64,000 nt of DNA from Candidatus Methylophosphatis roskildensis (GCA_016708905.1 JADJEV010000005.1:877586-941585); one strand, 5' to 3'; shown: positions 34,498-43,313, counted from the first letter of the stretch. A program made the numbers and translations. Notes: generated by a model not told the origin, from the letters alone.

Positions 34498-36176
34498 TGT
34501 TCGTGCTGCTGCTCGCAATCCAGCATGCGCCGGCACTCATCGCTCACGGCCGGCAATGGCTGACCACGCCGCGCTATGCCGCGCTGGCCGTCGTGTTGTA
34601 CGTGCCGATCAAGTTGCTGCACGAGTTGGCACACGGCCTTGCCGTACGACGCTGGGGAGGGAAAGTACACCAGGCCGGCATCACCCTGATGCTCGGGCTG
34701 CCCGTGCCCTGGGTCGACGCCTCGGCGGCCACCGCCTTCACCGAACGCCAGCAACGCATCATCGTTGGTGCCGCCGGCATGATGGCTGAACTGGCGCTGG
34801 CTGCCGTAGCGCTCCCCTTGTGGCTCACCTTGTCGGATGGCCTGCTGCGAGATGCCGCCTTCGTCACGCTCTTCATCGCTGGCGTGTCGACGCTGCTGTT
34901 CAATGCCAACCCGCTGCAACGTCTGGACGGCTACTACATCGCCACTGACGCGCTCGACTTGCCCAACCTGGCGCCACGCAGCCGCCAGTGGTGGCAGGAC
35001 GTGCTGCGCCGCCGCCTGCTACGGGTACCGTCGGCCGAGCCGATGGTGGCGGCGCCCGGCGAGGCCGCGTGGCTGGCGGCCTACGCGCCCTTGGCCTGGC
35101 TGAACTCGCTTGTGATCGCCACACTGGCAGTGGCCTGGCTGGGACAGCTATCGCTCTTGCTCGGCCTCGTCGGCGGCGCGCTGCTCGCCTGGCAGATGGG
35201 CCTGCAGCCAATGATTTCGTTGCTCGGAGCGCTGCGCCGTGCCGCGATGCTGCACCAGGGCACGGCGCGCAGATGGCATCGGCTGTTGCTGGCGGGCGGC
35301 GTGCTGCTGGTCGTCGTACTGCTGCTGCCAGTGCCGCAACGCACGCGTGTTCAGGGCGTGGTATGGCCGCCTGAGCAGTCGCAGTTACGCGCCGACGAAG
35401 ACGGCTTTGTCACCGAACTGCGGGTCGCCGACGGCAGCCAGGTGTCGCCCGGGGAGGTCGTATTGCAGCTTGCAAACCCTGCCTTGCAGACGGAGCTCGA
35501 ACGCCAGGCAGCACGCGTGACTGCGTTCGAGGCGGAGCTGGTGCAGGCCTTGCCGGGTGGCATGACGGAATCGAACTCGCCGAGCGGTGAAGGCCGAGCC
35601 GGCGATGCGCGGGCCGAACTGGCCAGGGCCCAAGCCGAACTCGAACGGCTGGTCGAGCGCCAGGCGGCTTTGAGCGTGCGCGCAAGGATCGGCGGGCGCG
35701 TGGCGTTGCCCCAGGCGGCGGACCTCTCGGAACGCTATCTGCGGCGCGGCAGCCTGTTCGGTCAGGTGCTCGATACGACGCCACCGACCATACGCGTCGC
35801 GCTGCCCGAATCGGAGGCCAATGACCTCGACGGCAAGGTACGCAGCGTCAGCGTGCGCCTCGCGGCCTCGCGCGAGCATGCGCACGAGGCGAAGCTGCTG
35901 CGAGATGGCGCCGGCGCCGTCGCGCAACTGCCGAGTGCCGCGCTGAGTCAGCGCCATGGTGGCCCGGTGCCGACGGACCCGCAGGACAAAGACGACTTGA
36001 AGCCGGTGCGCCCAGTGGTGATGCTCGACGTGCAGCTTCTGGCCGGCAGCGGCGTCGCCGCACGACTGGGCGAGCGCGCCTGGGCGCGCTTCGATGCCGG
36101 TTACGCGCCGATCGCCTGGCAACTGGCGGGCAGTCTGCGCCGTGAGCTGCTGCGTCGCTTCAATCCGCAGCTATGA
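34497..36176 (+). CDS. M50-type membrane protease fused to HlyD-like adaptor
   Basis: This 559-residue protein begins with a site-2-protease-like membrane domain: HELAH at residues 42-46 supplies two zinc-binding histidines and the Glu, and NPLQRLDGYY with LDG at 143-145 supplies the third ligand. Six or more spans run to about residue 280. A periplasmic HlyD-like part follows (VQGVVWPPEQSQLRADEDGF, coiled coil RAELARAQAELERLVERQAA, second lipoyl half RARIGGRVALPQAADLSERY). Proteins of this build accompany dedicated export systems. Its stop overlaps the start of the SecA-like gene by four bases (ATGA). Confidence 0.85.
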   Translation: MFVLLLAIQHAPALIAHGRQWLTTPRYAALAVVLYVPIKLLHELAHGLAVRRWGGKVHQAGITLMLGLPVPWVDASAATAFTERQQRIIVGAAGMMAELALAAVALPLWLTLSDGLLRDAAFVTLFIAGVSTLLFNANPLQRLDGYYIATDALDLPNLAPRSRQWWQDVLRRRLLRVPSAEPMVAAPGEAAWLAAYAPLAWLNSLVIATLAVAWLGQLSLLLGLVGGALLAWQMGLQPMISLLGALRRAAMLHQGTARRWHRLLLAGGVLLVVVLLLPVPQRTRVQGVVWPPEQSQLRADEDGFVTELRVADGSQVSPGEVVLQLANPALQTELERQAARVTAFEAELVQALPGGMTESNSPSGEGRAGDARAELARAQAELERLVERQAALSVRARIGGRVALPQAADLSERYLRRGSLFGQVLDTTPPTIRVALPESEANDLDGKVRSVSVRLAASREHAHEAKLLRDGAGAVAQLPSAALSQRHGGPVPTDPQDKDDLKPVRPVVMLDVQLLAGSGVAARLGERAWARFDAGYAPIAWQLAGSLRRELLRRFNPQL

Positions 36177-37095
36177 ACGTGCCGATGGATATCGTCAAGG
36201 TGCTGCCGCGGCCCGGCCCGGTTTGGGGCACATACCCGCTGCGTGCCGCCGACGATACCGCGCCGCTCTGGCGTCGACTCCGGCTCACGACCCTGCTGCG
36301 TCGGCCGCTTGGCCATGCCCGGAGCATCGCCCGGGCAGCCGCCGGCGCGGCCGCGGCCTGGCATCGGCTGGACGATGCCGCCCGGGCAGGCGCGCTGCTG
36401 GCCGTGCGCGTTCGCTTGCGCCGCGAGGGATTGACGCCGGCCGCTGCGGCGCACGCACTGGGCATCGCCGCGGCCAAAGCCACCGAGGTGCTGGGCCAGA
36501 CGCCACGCGAAACGCAGATCCTCGCCGCGGCCGTTCTGCTCGATCAGCGAATGGCCGAAATGGCCACCGGCGAGGGCAAGACGCTGGCACTGGCACTTGC
36601 TGCCGCGGTCGGGGCAATGGCCGGCATGCCGGTGCATGTGGTCACCGCCAACGAGTATCTGGCCCGACGCGATGCGGCCTGGCTGGCACCCTTTTTTGCT
36701 GCCCTCGGCCTGCGGGCGGCAGCGCTTCCGGTTGGACGAGAGGACATCGAGCGCCGCGCCGTCTATGAGCACGACGTGGTTTATGCGACTGCCCGCGAGC
36801 TGGCGTTCGACTACCTGCGCGATCGGCTGGCATTCGGTCCGCGGAGCGAGGCCGAACGGACCGCTGCGGCGCTTGCCGGCGCTTCCAATCCGCCGCCGCT
36901 CATGCGCGGTCTGTGCATGGCACTGCTCGACGAAGCCGACAGCATCCTGCTGGACGAGGCCGACGTGCCCCTGATCCTGTCGCGCAACGTACCGCAGGCG
37001 GCACGCCGAGCCTTCCTGTGGCAGGCGCTGGCTGTGGCACGCCAGTTGGAGCCAGGGCGCGATTTCAAGATCGATGCAAGCGAACGCAGCACCGT
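36173..37095 (+). pseudogene. SecA paralogue truncated by IS insertion
   Basis: About 307 native codons remain of a SecA-type ATPase. Walker A MAEMATGEGKTLALALAAAV lies at residues 128-147, VHVVTANEYLARRDAAWLAP follows, the DEAD region is ALLDEADSILLDEADVPL near residue 250, and PVGREDIERRAVYEHDVVYA lies between. The first 100 residues differ from housekeeping SecA. The frame continues 53 codons into the IS before a stop. The second nucleotide-binding fold, the helical scaffold and the C-terminus are missing, and they do not resume after the IS, so the protein is probably inactive. Confidence 0.85.
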
Positions 37096-37307
37096 CAGTG
37101 CCGACGCACGTATAGCGTCGATTCAGGTTGTAGCACGATTATTCGGAAGACTCGGGCGGATTTGGGTCAAACAGGTGGCCGAGAAGGCGCTTTTGCGAGT
37201 GCGCCTGAGCGCTGGCCCGGTCGGATTCGACAGCCCGGTGACGTTCGGGCAATAGCGGGGCGCCCCGCGGCGAATGCAGGGATGGGACAGCGCGGTTTGC
37301 AGGCCTG

Positions 37308-38843
37308 TCAGGTGAAGCGAAGCTGGAACGGACGTTCCATGCGCTGTTTGACCGTTGGCGGATCGAGCCATGGGCCGCTATAGGTGCTGCGCACACGGTG
37401 TATGAAGGCGCGCACACCGATCGCCAGATGCTGCGCGACCAGCGCGCTCGAGAAGCGTGCCAGGGTGTTGAGCAGGTGCGCGAGACGCATCAGGTAATGA
37501 TAGCCGCGCATCGCGTTCCAATTCTTGGCGAAGAGATGCTCGTAGCGGTAACCGTGGTGCTTTTCGACCAGGTTGCAGCTCTCGATCCCCCAACGGTGAC
37601 GCGCCGCCAGATTGCAGCGTTGGTGGACGTTCTCGCGCCGCAGCTTTTGGCTTGAGATCCAGGCATGTTTGGCGGTCTTTGTCACGATCTCGCCGTCCTC
37701 GTCGAGCGCTTGCCAGTTTTCGCGGCAGAGCACGACGTGCACGTCGCGGTGATGGCGGTGGTTGGGTCCGTATTCGTAACGAATGTCATTGACCCAACGA
37801 AAGTGCTGCGCTCGCTCGCCCCAGCTCTGGCGGTGTTCATTGTCGGGTTTGAACTTCAGCAGAGCGCCGTATTCCGTCCACACCGTGGGCAGCGAATCGT
37901 CTTTGAGCACGATCATGAACTGCCAGTGATAATCGCGGCAACGCTCCAGCACGGGCCCGTTGGGATACAGTCCGTCAAGCAGCAGCATCACCGCCAGGCG
38001 GGGAAAGGCCTTTTTGATGCGCTCGGCCAGGCGGTGAAAGGCCCGCAGCTCGCAGTCCTGCTTGTTCTGCTCGGTGTCACCGTGCTGATAGTCGAGAAAC
38101 TCGCTCATCAGCGGAATCACCATGCCGTTGTGAAAGCACAGGTTCGCTTCCAGGACATAGACGTGGTACTGATAGCGGGCGTGCTCGGGCGCGTCCTGAT
38201 CGGACCCTGACAGACGCTTTTCCTGTAGCGACTCGCTCCACAAAGTGGCGCCGCCCACCTTCTGCGTGCCATCGATGGCGATGGGATAGCAGTTATTGAT
38301 CCGGTAGTTTGCAAACTTCTTCTTGCGGATGAGCCGCTCGACCAAATCGATATGTGCGTGCTCGATTTGGCCCACATCGATCTTGCTCAGCAGACGAAAC
38401 AACGTATCGGCATGGGGCAAACTGTCCAACTCGGGGAACAGCAGCCGCAGGTTGTGCTCGAACATGGGCCGCGTGATATCGGTGTTGGCTTCCCGCCGTG
38501 AGCTGTAGTGCAGGACAAACACCAGGATGCCATACAGCATCAGGCTCACCAGCGCGTGCTTGAGCTTTTTCGGGTTGCGCGTGTCCTGGATCTGACGCAG
38601 TCGTTTAAGCAGCGTCGGCAGCTGCGCTCTGAACACGCGCGCCTGCTCGGTAACGGCCTCGGTGCGCGCGTGACATTCTTCTTCAACGCTTTGGTAAGGG
38701 CTTAAGCGGCTGGCTGGGCTCGGCGGCGCAGGAACAATGAGTCCGGCGGCTTGTTGTTGCTGGCGCAACTCACGGTACTGGTGTTTTTTTTGAAGCGCTT
38801 GCTTGGCCGCCTCTCGTGCCGGACGCCGGCTCACTTTGCCCAT
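37308..38843 (-). CDS. DDE transposase of the 2.8-kb IS, copy 1
   Basis: This 511-residue transposase is intact. Candidate catalytic residues are Asp in PIAIDGTQKVGGATLW, Asp in AVMLLLDGLYPNGPVLE and Glu in RHRWGIESCNLVEKHHGYRY. The N-terminal 90 residues are basic and Gln-rich. The group is probably among the unclassified (ISNCY-like) DDE families; I cannot name it firmly. The ATG at 38843 lies within the end of the upstream DUF4338 gene (13-base overlap), so translation is probably coupled. The C-terminus PFQLRFT ends 212 bases from the left IS end. Confidence 0.85.
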   Translation of the reverse strand: MGKVSRRPAREAAKQALQKKHQYRELRQQQQAAGLIVPAPPSPASRLSPYQSVEEECHARTEAVTEQARVFRAQLPTLLKRLRQIQDTRNPKKLKHALVSLMLYGILVFVLHYSSRREANTDITRPMFEHNLRLLFPELDSLPHADTLFRLLSKIDVGQIEHAHIDLVERLIRKKKFANYRINNCYPIAIDGTQKVGGATLWSESLQEKRLSGSDQDAPEHARYQYHVYVLEANLCFHNGMVIPLMSEFLDYQHGDTEQNKQDCELRAFHRLAERIKKAFPRLAVMLLLDGLYPNGPVLERCRDYHWQFMIVLKDDSLPTVWTEYGALLKFKPDNEHRQSWGERAQHFRWVNDIRYEYGPNHRHHRDVHVVLCRENWQALDEDGEIVTKTAKHAWISSQKLRRENVHQRCNLAARHRWGIESCNLVEKHHGYRYEHLFAKNWNAMRGYHYLMRLAHLLNTLARFSSALVAQHLAIGVRAFIHRVRSTYSGPWLDPPTVKQRMERPFQLRFT

Positions 38844-39760
38844 GGTTCGTGCCTTTCCTGGAGTTGATCGCAGCACAGCAGGCGACGGCACTGCGCCTGC
38901 AGCGCTTTGACGAAGATCAGCTTGGCAGAGCTGTGATAGTGCTTGCCGGGGCGCGCCAAACCGCGACCGCTGGTGTGCCCCAGCAACTGCCAGCCGGCGC
39001 CGCGGTAGCAGGTGCCGCGATAGTGCGCCGGATCGACAAAGCTCTCCAGCAGCAGCGGCCGGTATCCCCAGCACGCCTGCCAGTCATCGGCCAACTGGCG
39101 TGCCAGCTGGCCCAGCACATGGCTGGCCAAGTGCTCGATCCGCACCCAGGGAAACACCAGGAAACGATTATTGTTGACCACCCAGGGCAGGTTCGCCAGG
39201 CGCTGGCGCGCACTCCAGCCGATCCAGCGATCACGCGGCTCGATTGCCCTGGCCGCGCCACACAGCAGCAGATAGCCCAGGCTTCGATCGGCGGCCTCAA
39301 TGCGGTAGCGCGCCCAATAGCCAAACGGCTTGTGGTAGCCCAGCGGATGAAAGCGCTCGACATAGGCATTGCACTGCGCCACATCGTGCGCCTGCCCAAG
39401 CAGGCGCAAGCGCACCGGCCCAAGCTGCGCCAACGTGCACTGCACCGACTCACCCGAGACAATCGGCACGCTGGGCGTTGCTGCCCTGTCCCGCCCGCTC
39501 GTCTGGTCGCCGCCCTGTGTGCGCCGCGCCGGCAGACGAATCTCGCCGCCCGCTTCCAGGCGCGCCAGCAACTTCCTGCAAGCCTCTTTCTTGGGCGCAC
39601 CCGCCGGCGTGAGCCACCCCAGATGTTCGCACAGCGTGTCAGCCAATTCCGAGCGCGCCAACCTGGGAAAGCGCTCTATCAGAGTGCGGATGTAGGCAAT
39701 ATCTTCTGCGCCAATCTCGCGATTGCCTTGCCACAGGTTCAACCCATCAGATTGGAACAT
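38831..39760 (-). CDS. DUF4338 (DruA-type) protein of the 2.8-kb IS, copy 1
   Basis: This 309-residue protein has an N-terminal winged-helix-like region (YIRTLIERFPRLARSELADT, EHLGWLTPAGAPKKEACRKL) and a DUF4338 domain from about residue 100. That domain contains YVERFHPLGYHKPFGYWARY, RDRWIGWSARQRLANLPWVV, NNNRFLVFPWV, PLLLESFVDPAHYRGTCYRG and LGHTSGRGLARPGKHY. DUF4338 is best known from DruA of Druantia anti-phage systems. Here it is inside an IS, so a role in transposition, target choice or host interaction is more likely. The ATG at 39760 is the start shared with copy 2. Confidence 0.88.
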   Translation of the reverse strand: MFQSDGLNLWQGNREIGAEDIAYIRTLIERFPRLARSELADTLCEHLGWLTPAGAPKKEACRKLLARLEAGGEIRLPARRTQGGDQTSGRDRAATPSVPIVSGESVQCTLAQLGPVRLRLLGQAHDVAQCNAYVERFHPLGYHKPFGYWARYRIEAADRSLGYLLLCGAARAIEPRDRWIGWSARQRLANLPWVVNNNRFLVFPWVRIEHLASHVLGQLARQLADDWQACWGYRPLLLESFVDPAHYRGTCYRGAGWQLLGHTSGRGLARPGKHYHSSAKLIFVKALQAQCRRLLCCDQLQERHEPWAK

Positions 39761-40079
39761 CGCGTGAAAGCCCTTAAGGCGTGTTGGCTCACGCTCGATT
39801 ATCCAAGACCGAAATCCGGCTGTGCAGCCCTTTCGCGAAGAAAATATTCTTGCCCGCGCTCCCACCCCTTGTAGCATCAGGGTTTCAGCACATGTGCGTC
39901 GGCACTGACCATCATAGAGCAATCCACCTCCTTACCACTTATCCCCGAGTCCAGTATTCCGGAACCAGCTCTGTGCGCCGACGCCTGGCGCTGGCAGAGC
40001 CGCAATCCAGCCGGGTTTCGCAACGGCGGCGGCTGATTTGCCGAGTCAGGTGGTTCGTAATTGAACGAATCCTTGTACA

Positions 40080-40097
40080 TAGTTCCATCTTGAACTA
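40080..40097. promoter_or_regulatory. Palindromic operator candidate upstream of the Xre-RES pair
   Basis: A perfect TAGTTC-N6-GAACTA inverted repeat lies 50 bases before the antitoxin ATG at 40148. Xre-type antitoxins of RES pairs autoregulate, so this is a plausible site. The remaining bases from the IS end at 39908 hold no gene. Confidence 0.5.
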
Positions 40098-40147
40098 TTC
40101 TTCGGGATAGAAGTCCCACCGTCTTGGGCAGGCAAGCGGAGTCGGTC

Positions 40148-40558
40148 ATGAGCGCAGTCCTCGAAGCACCCCGGAAAGCCGTCGACCTCGATTCGGCGGA
40201 GGCGGCCGGCGCGGCTTTGCGCAGCTTCTGGCGTCTGGCGGAGGCCTGGAAGCTCAGTGTCGCCGAGCAACTGACCCTGCTCGGCGTCGGCCGCACCACG
40301 CTCTATCACTGGAAACAGGGCAAGGTCGGCCCGCTCGACCGTCACGTGCTCGAGCGCCTGTCCTACCTATTCGGCATTTACGCGGCGCTGCAGATCCTGC
40401 TGCCGGTCGCCGAGCGGGCCGACGAATGGGTCCGCAAACCCAACGACGCGCCGCTGTTTTCCGGCCAGTCCGCGCTCGACCGCATGCTCGGCGGGCAGGT
40501 GGCCGATCTCTCTGTGGTGCGCCAATACCTCGACGCCCAGCGCGGGGGCAAGGCTTGA
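40148..40558 (+). CDS. Xre/MbcA/ParS-type antitoxin
   Basis: This 136-residue protein belongs to the Xre-MbcA-ParS antitoxin family. The helix-turn-helix is LTLLGVGRTTLYHWKQGKVG near residue 48, and the toxin-binding C-terminal domain is NDAPLFSGQSALDRMLGG near residue 105. The ATG at 40148 gives the family start (MSAVLEAPRKAVD). It ends in a TTGA overlap with the RES toxin gene. Confidence 0.9.
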   Translation: MSAVLEAPRKAVDLDSAEAAGAALRSFWRLAEAWKLSVAEQLTLLGVGRTTLYHWKQGKVGPLDRHVLERLSYLFGIYAALQILLPVAERADEWVRKPNDAPLFSGQSALDRMLGGQVADLSVVRQYLDAQRGGKA

Positions 40559-41256
40559 TCGATTCGGCGTCGATCCCGGTCACACTGACGCACTGGACCC
40601 CGAGCTACCGCCTGATCCCTTCCCGCTACCCGACGGTCGGCCTGTACGACGCGATCGCCGACCCGGCCGATGTGGATGTGGTGTTCGCGGTCGAAGCCCT
40701 GACCAACACGCGCATTCGCAATGAACTCGGGCAACTGCGGCTGGTGCCGCCGGCCGAGCGGATCGCCGGGCCGGGCAGCAGCATGGTGATGGCCGCCTTC
40801 ACCCATCTGAATCCCGAAGGCTCGCGCTTCTCCGACGGCAGCTACGGCGTCTATTACGCGGCGCAGTCGATGGAAACCGCGCTGGCCGAGGTCAGCCACC
40901 ATCGCGCGGTGTTCATGGCGCGAACCAGGGAGCCGGCAATCGACATCGACATGCGCCTGGTCGCCGCGGACGTCGAAGCGCCGCTGCACGATCTGCGCGG
41001 CCTGCGCGAGACCGAACCGGCGCTCTATGATCCGGGTCACTACGGCACCGCGCAGGCGCTCGGCGGCCGGTTGCGTGAGGGCGGCAGTTGGGGCGTCGTC
41101 TATTACAGCGTGCGCCATGCCGGTGGGCTGTGCGTCGGCCTGCTGCGGCCCAGAGCCCTGCGCAATCCGCGCGCCGCGGCACACATCGCGCTGCACTGGG
41201 ACGGCCGGGCGATCACTCAATGGTACGAAAAGCGCGACCCGGTTGCACTGCGGTAA
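40555..41256 (+). CDS. RES-domain toxin
   Basis: This 233-residue protein has the RES fold typical of toxins that degrade NAD+. The name-giving pattern (Arg, Glu, Ser) appears as HWTPSYRLIPSRYPTVGLYD near residue 15, YGVYYAAQSMETALAEVSHH near residue 100 and GGSWGVVYYSVRHAGGLCVG near residue 180. It starts with TTG, four bases overlapping the antitoxin stop. Together they form a standard Xre-RES operon, in the segment between the two IS copies. Confidence 0.9.
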   Translation: MIDSASIPVTLTHWTPSYRLIPSRYPTVGLYDAIADPADVDVVFAVEALTNTRIRNELGQLRLVPPAERIAGPGSSMVMAAFTHLNPEGSRFSDGSYGVYYAAQSMETALAEVSHHRAVFMARTREPAIDIDMRLVAADVEAPLHDLRGLRETEPALYDPGHYGTAQALGGRLREGGSWGVVYYSVRHAGGLCVGLLRPRALRNPRAAAHIALHWDGRAITQWYEKRDPVALR

Positions 41257-41278
41257 GGCGCGAATACGGATGGTCTGG

Positions 41279-41387
41279 GAGCCGCATGGAATGGACATTC
41301 TGGCGGTGGCACCGCTGCGAGCAAGCATCCATGCGCCTCCTGGCGGTGCATACCTGTAGACCGCCATTCCACGCCGCTTCCAGGCCG
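41279..41387. repeat. Dispersed CATGGAATGGC repeat, copy E (double)
   Basis: GAGCCGCATGGAATGGACAT at the left, CAAGCATCCATGCGCCTCCT in the middle and GACCGCCATTCCACGCCGCT at the right make two inverted units in tandem, covering nearly the whole gap between the RES toxin and the next gene. It forms extended hairpins on both strands. Confidence 0.65.
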
Positions 41388-41392
41388 GTCGT

Positions 41393-41965
41393 TCAGGAGC
41401 GATTCGCGCTGATCGGTGCGCTCGGGTGGCGCACGAAACCGAATTCGGTCTCCAGCGAATCGGCGCTCAGGCGCTCGACCGGCATCCCGGCCGGGCCGAA
41501 GCGCAGCGCTTCGGCCGGGTTGCCCACGCAGTCCTCGAGCGCCCGGCCGCTCGAAGCATGGATCATCGGCAGCATCGCGGCGAGATCGCGGTCGTCGAGC
41601 ACGCCGGGACCGAGTTCGGTGACCAGGATCAGCGAGCCGTCCTGGTCGATCGCCATGCGTTCGATGCTTCGGGCTGGCGTGCCGGTGTGCGCGGTGAGTT
41701 GCGTTGGTTCGTCGTGACCGGACCGATAGACCAGCGGCATGTAATCGAGCGACACCCAGACGCGCTGCGGCCCGTTCTGGAAAAACCACGCGCCGCGTTC
41801 GCCGGCGAGATAATTGCGGTTGATGAATTCGCTCAAGCCGCGGTGGGCGATACGCTCGCGCCGCTCGCCGATGCGCCATTCGCCGCGACGCGTCAGCGTA
41901 AGCCAGCCATAGCAATCGGGCACATTCGGCCAGCGTGCCATTGCGCGAACGACGGTTTCATCCAT
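41393..41965 (-). CDS. Conserved betaproteobacterial protein of unknown function
   Basis: This 190-residue soluble protein begins MDETVVRAMARWPNVPDCYG and WLTLTRRGEWRIGERRERIA, followed by EFINRNYLAGERGAWFFQNG and PQRVWVSLDYMPLVYRSG. It resembles a family of small DUF proteins found in beta- and gammaproteobacteria, but I cannot name it with certainty. No signal peptide or membrane span is visible. The ATG at 41965 is chosen because the family start is MDE; the frame stays open upstream. It is divergent from the universal stress protein gene. Confidence 0.7.
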   Translation of the reverse strand: MDETVVRAMARWPNVPDCYGWLTLTRRGEWRIGERRERIAHRGLSEFINRNYLAGERGAWFFQNGPQRVWVSLDYMPLVYRSGHDEPTQLTAHTGTPARSIERMAIDQDGSLILVTELGPGVLDDRDLAAMLPMIHASSGRALEDCVGNPAEALRFGPAGMPVERLSADSLETEFGFVRHPSAPISANRS

Positions 41966-42092
41966 GTGGTCGAATGCCCGTATGCTTGATCCGGGTTCGA
42001 GTATAGCAATCGGCCGGGGTGGCCCTCGCGCCACCCGAATGGCGCGAAGCGGGCGGCCCGGCTAACATTTCTGGCGGATTGTGGAGGTGACG

Positions 42093-42545
42093 ATGTACAG
42101 GAAGATTCTCGCTGCGTTCGACGGTTCGCCGAGCGGGCGATCGGGCCTGCTCGAGTGCGCGACCATCCAGCAGTTGCTGGTCGGATCGGAGCTGCACCTG
42201 CTCGCGGTCGCGCCGATCGCGGCCGGGATTTATCTGACCGAAGGTTTCGTCCCCGATACGTTACAGGACGAGCAGAACCGCGCCTATCGCGAGGTGCTCG
42301 ACGAGGGGCTGGCGCTGCTGACCGGGCGTGGCGTCAGTGCCGAAGGCCACCTGGTGACGGGCGAGCCGATCGATGAGATCTGCCGCCTGGCACGCGAACT
42401 GGATGTCGACCTGATCGTGGTCGGCCACGGCCATCGCGCCTCGCGGCTGGAGCGCTGGTGGCGCGGCTCGGTGGGCGCGTCGCTGGTCGAAGATGCGCCG
42501 TGCAGCGTGCTGGTGGCGATCGCCAAACAGCCGGCGGCGCCATGA
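42093..42545 (+). CDS. Universal stress protein (UspA family)
   Basis: This 150-residue cytosolic protein has the Usp fold: YRKILAAFDGSPSGRSGLLE at the start, VDLIVVGHGHRASRLERWWR near residue 110 and GSVGASLVEDAPCSVLVAIA near the end. The G-x2-G-x9-G-(S/T) ATP-binding pattern is only partly kept. A GTG 12 bases earlier is possible but the ATG at 42093 has GGAGG nine bases upstream. The sigma-54 response regulator follows ten bases later, so the two were probably an operon. Confidence 0.9.
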   Translation: MYRKILAAFDGSPSGRSGLLECATIQQLLVGSELHLLAVAPIAAGIYLTEGFVPDTLQDEQNRAYREVLDEGLALLTGRGVSAEGHLVTGEPIDEICRLARELDVDLIVVGHGHRASRLERWWRGSVGASLVEDAPCSVLVAIAKQPAAP

Positions 42546-42555
42546 GTGGCAGGCG

Positions 42556-43313
42556 ATGAGCAAGCCGCTGCTCGATCCGCTGGCCGGCAATCCGGCGGCG
42601 GATCGAGCCGAAGCGCTCGTGCCGCAGGCCAATCACCGCTGGCAGCACCATTCGGTGCTGGTGGTGGACGACGAAGAGGGCATGCGCAGCTTCCTCACGC
42701 GTATGCTGGCCAGCCGCTGCGCAATGGTGGAGACGGCGGCCAGCGCGGAGGCGGCGCAACTGCTGTTCAACCGCATCCACTTCGACCTGATCATTCTCGA
42801 CATCACCCTGCCCGGCAAGTCCGGTGTGGCCTGGCTGGCCGAGCTGCGCGAGGCCGGCTACCAGGGCGAGGTGATCCTGATCACTGCATTCGCCGACATC
42901 GACACCGCGATCAACGCGCTGCGTGCCGGCGCATCGGACTTCATCCTCAAGCCGTTTCGCGTCGACCAGATCCTCAACTCGATGCAGCGCTGCTTCGATC
43001 GCGCGCGGCTGGTGCGGGAGAACTTCATCCTGCGCCGCACCGTCGAGGAAATGGCCGGCGGGGTCGACAGCATCATCGGCAACTCGAAGGCGGTGGCGCA
43101 ACTGCGCCAGACCATCCTGCGGGTGGCGGCGATGCCGAGCACGGTGCTGTTGCAGGGTGAATCCGGTGTCGGCAAGGAAGTGGCGGCACGCGCACTGCAT
43201 CGCTGCAGTCCGCGCGCCCAGCGTCCGTTCGCGCCGGTCAATTGCGCGGCGATCAGCGCCGAGCTGATCGAGTCGGAGCTGTTCGGCCACGTCAAAGGGG
43301 GCATTCACCGGGG
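42556..43313 (+). pseudogene. Sigma-54 response regulator, 5' part cut by IS copy 2
   Basis: The receiver domain (residues 30-150) shows SVLVVDDEEGMRSFLTRML, the phospho-acceptor Asp in FDLIILDITLPGKSG and the Lys in FILKPFRVDQIL. The AAA+ domain begins with SIIGNSKAVAQLRQ, and Walker A is LLQGESGVGKEVAARALHR. The frame reaches ELFGHVKG and should continue AFTGA, but a 5-G run (expected 4) shifts it and the IS begins at 43314. The IS therefore sits within the GAFTGA loop that contacts sigma-54. The rest of the gene resumes at 46124. Confidence 0.88.

Larger units (their letters stand above)
37096..39907 (-). mobile_element. 2.8-kb IS with DDE transposase and DUF4338 gene, copy 1
   Basis: The element spans 2812 bases between perfect 14-bp inverted ends CAGTGCCGACGCAC and GTGCGTCGGCACTG. 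It carries two overlapping minus-strand genes, DUF4338 first and transposase second. A near-identical copy lies at 43314-46123 in the same orientation. The left flank is the SecA-like gene, but the right flank is unrelated to SecA and no exact target duplication is seen (ACCGT at the left, ACCAT at the right). An adjacent deletion or recombination event is likely. Confidence 0.9.

Noticed and set aside
38816..39874. 352-codon plus-strand frame over the DUF4338 gene (and its twin in copy 2)
   Set aside because: Antisense shadow of the DUF4338 and transposase genes, with no recognisable motifs.
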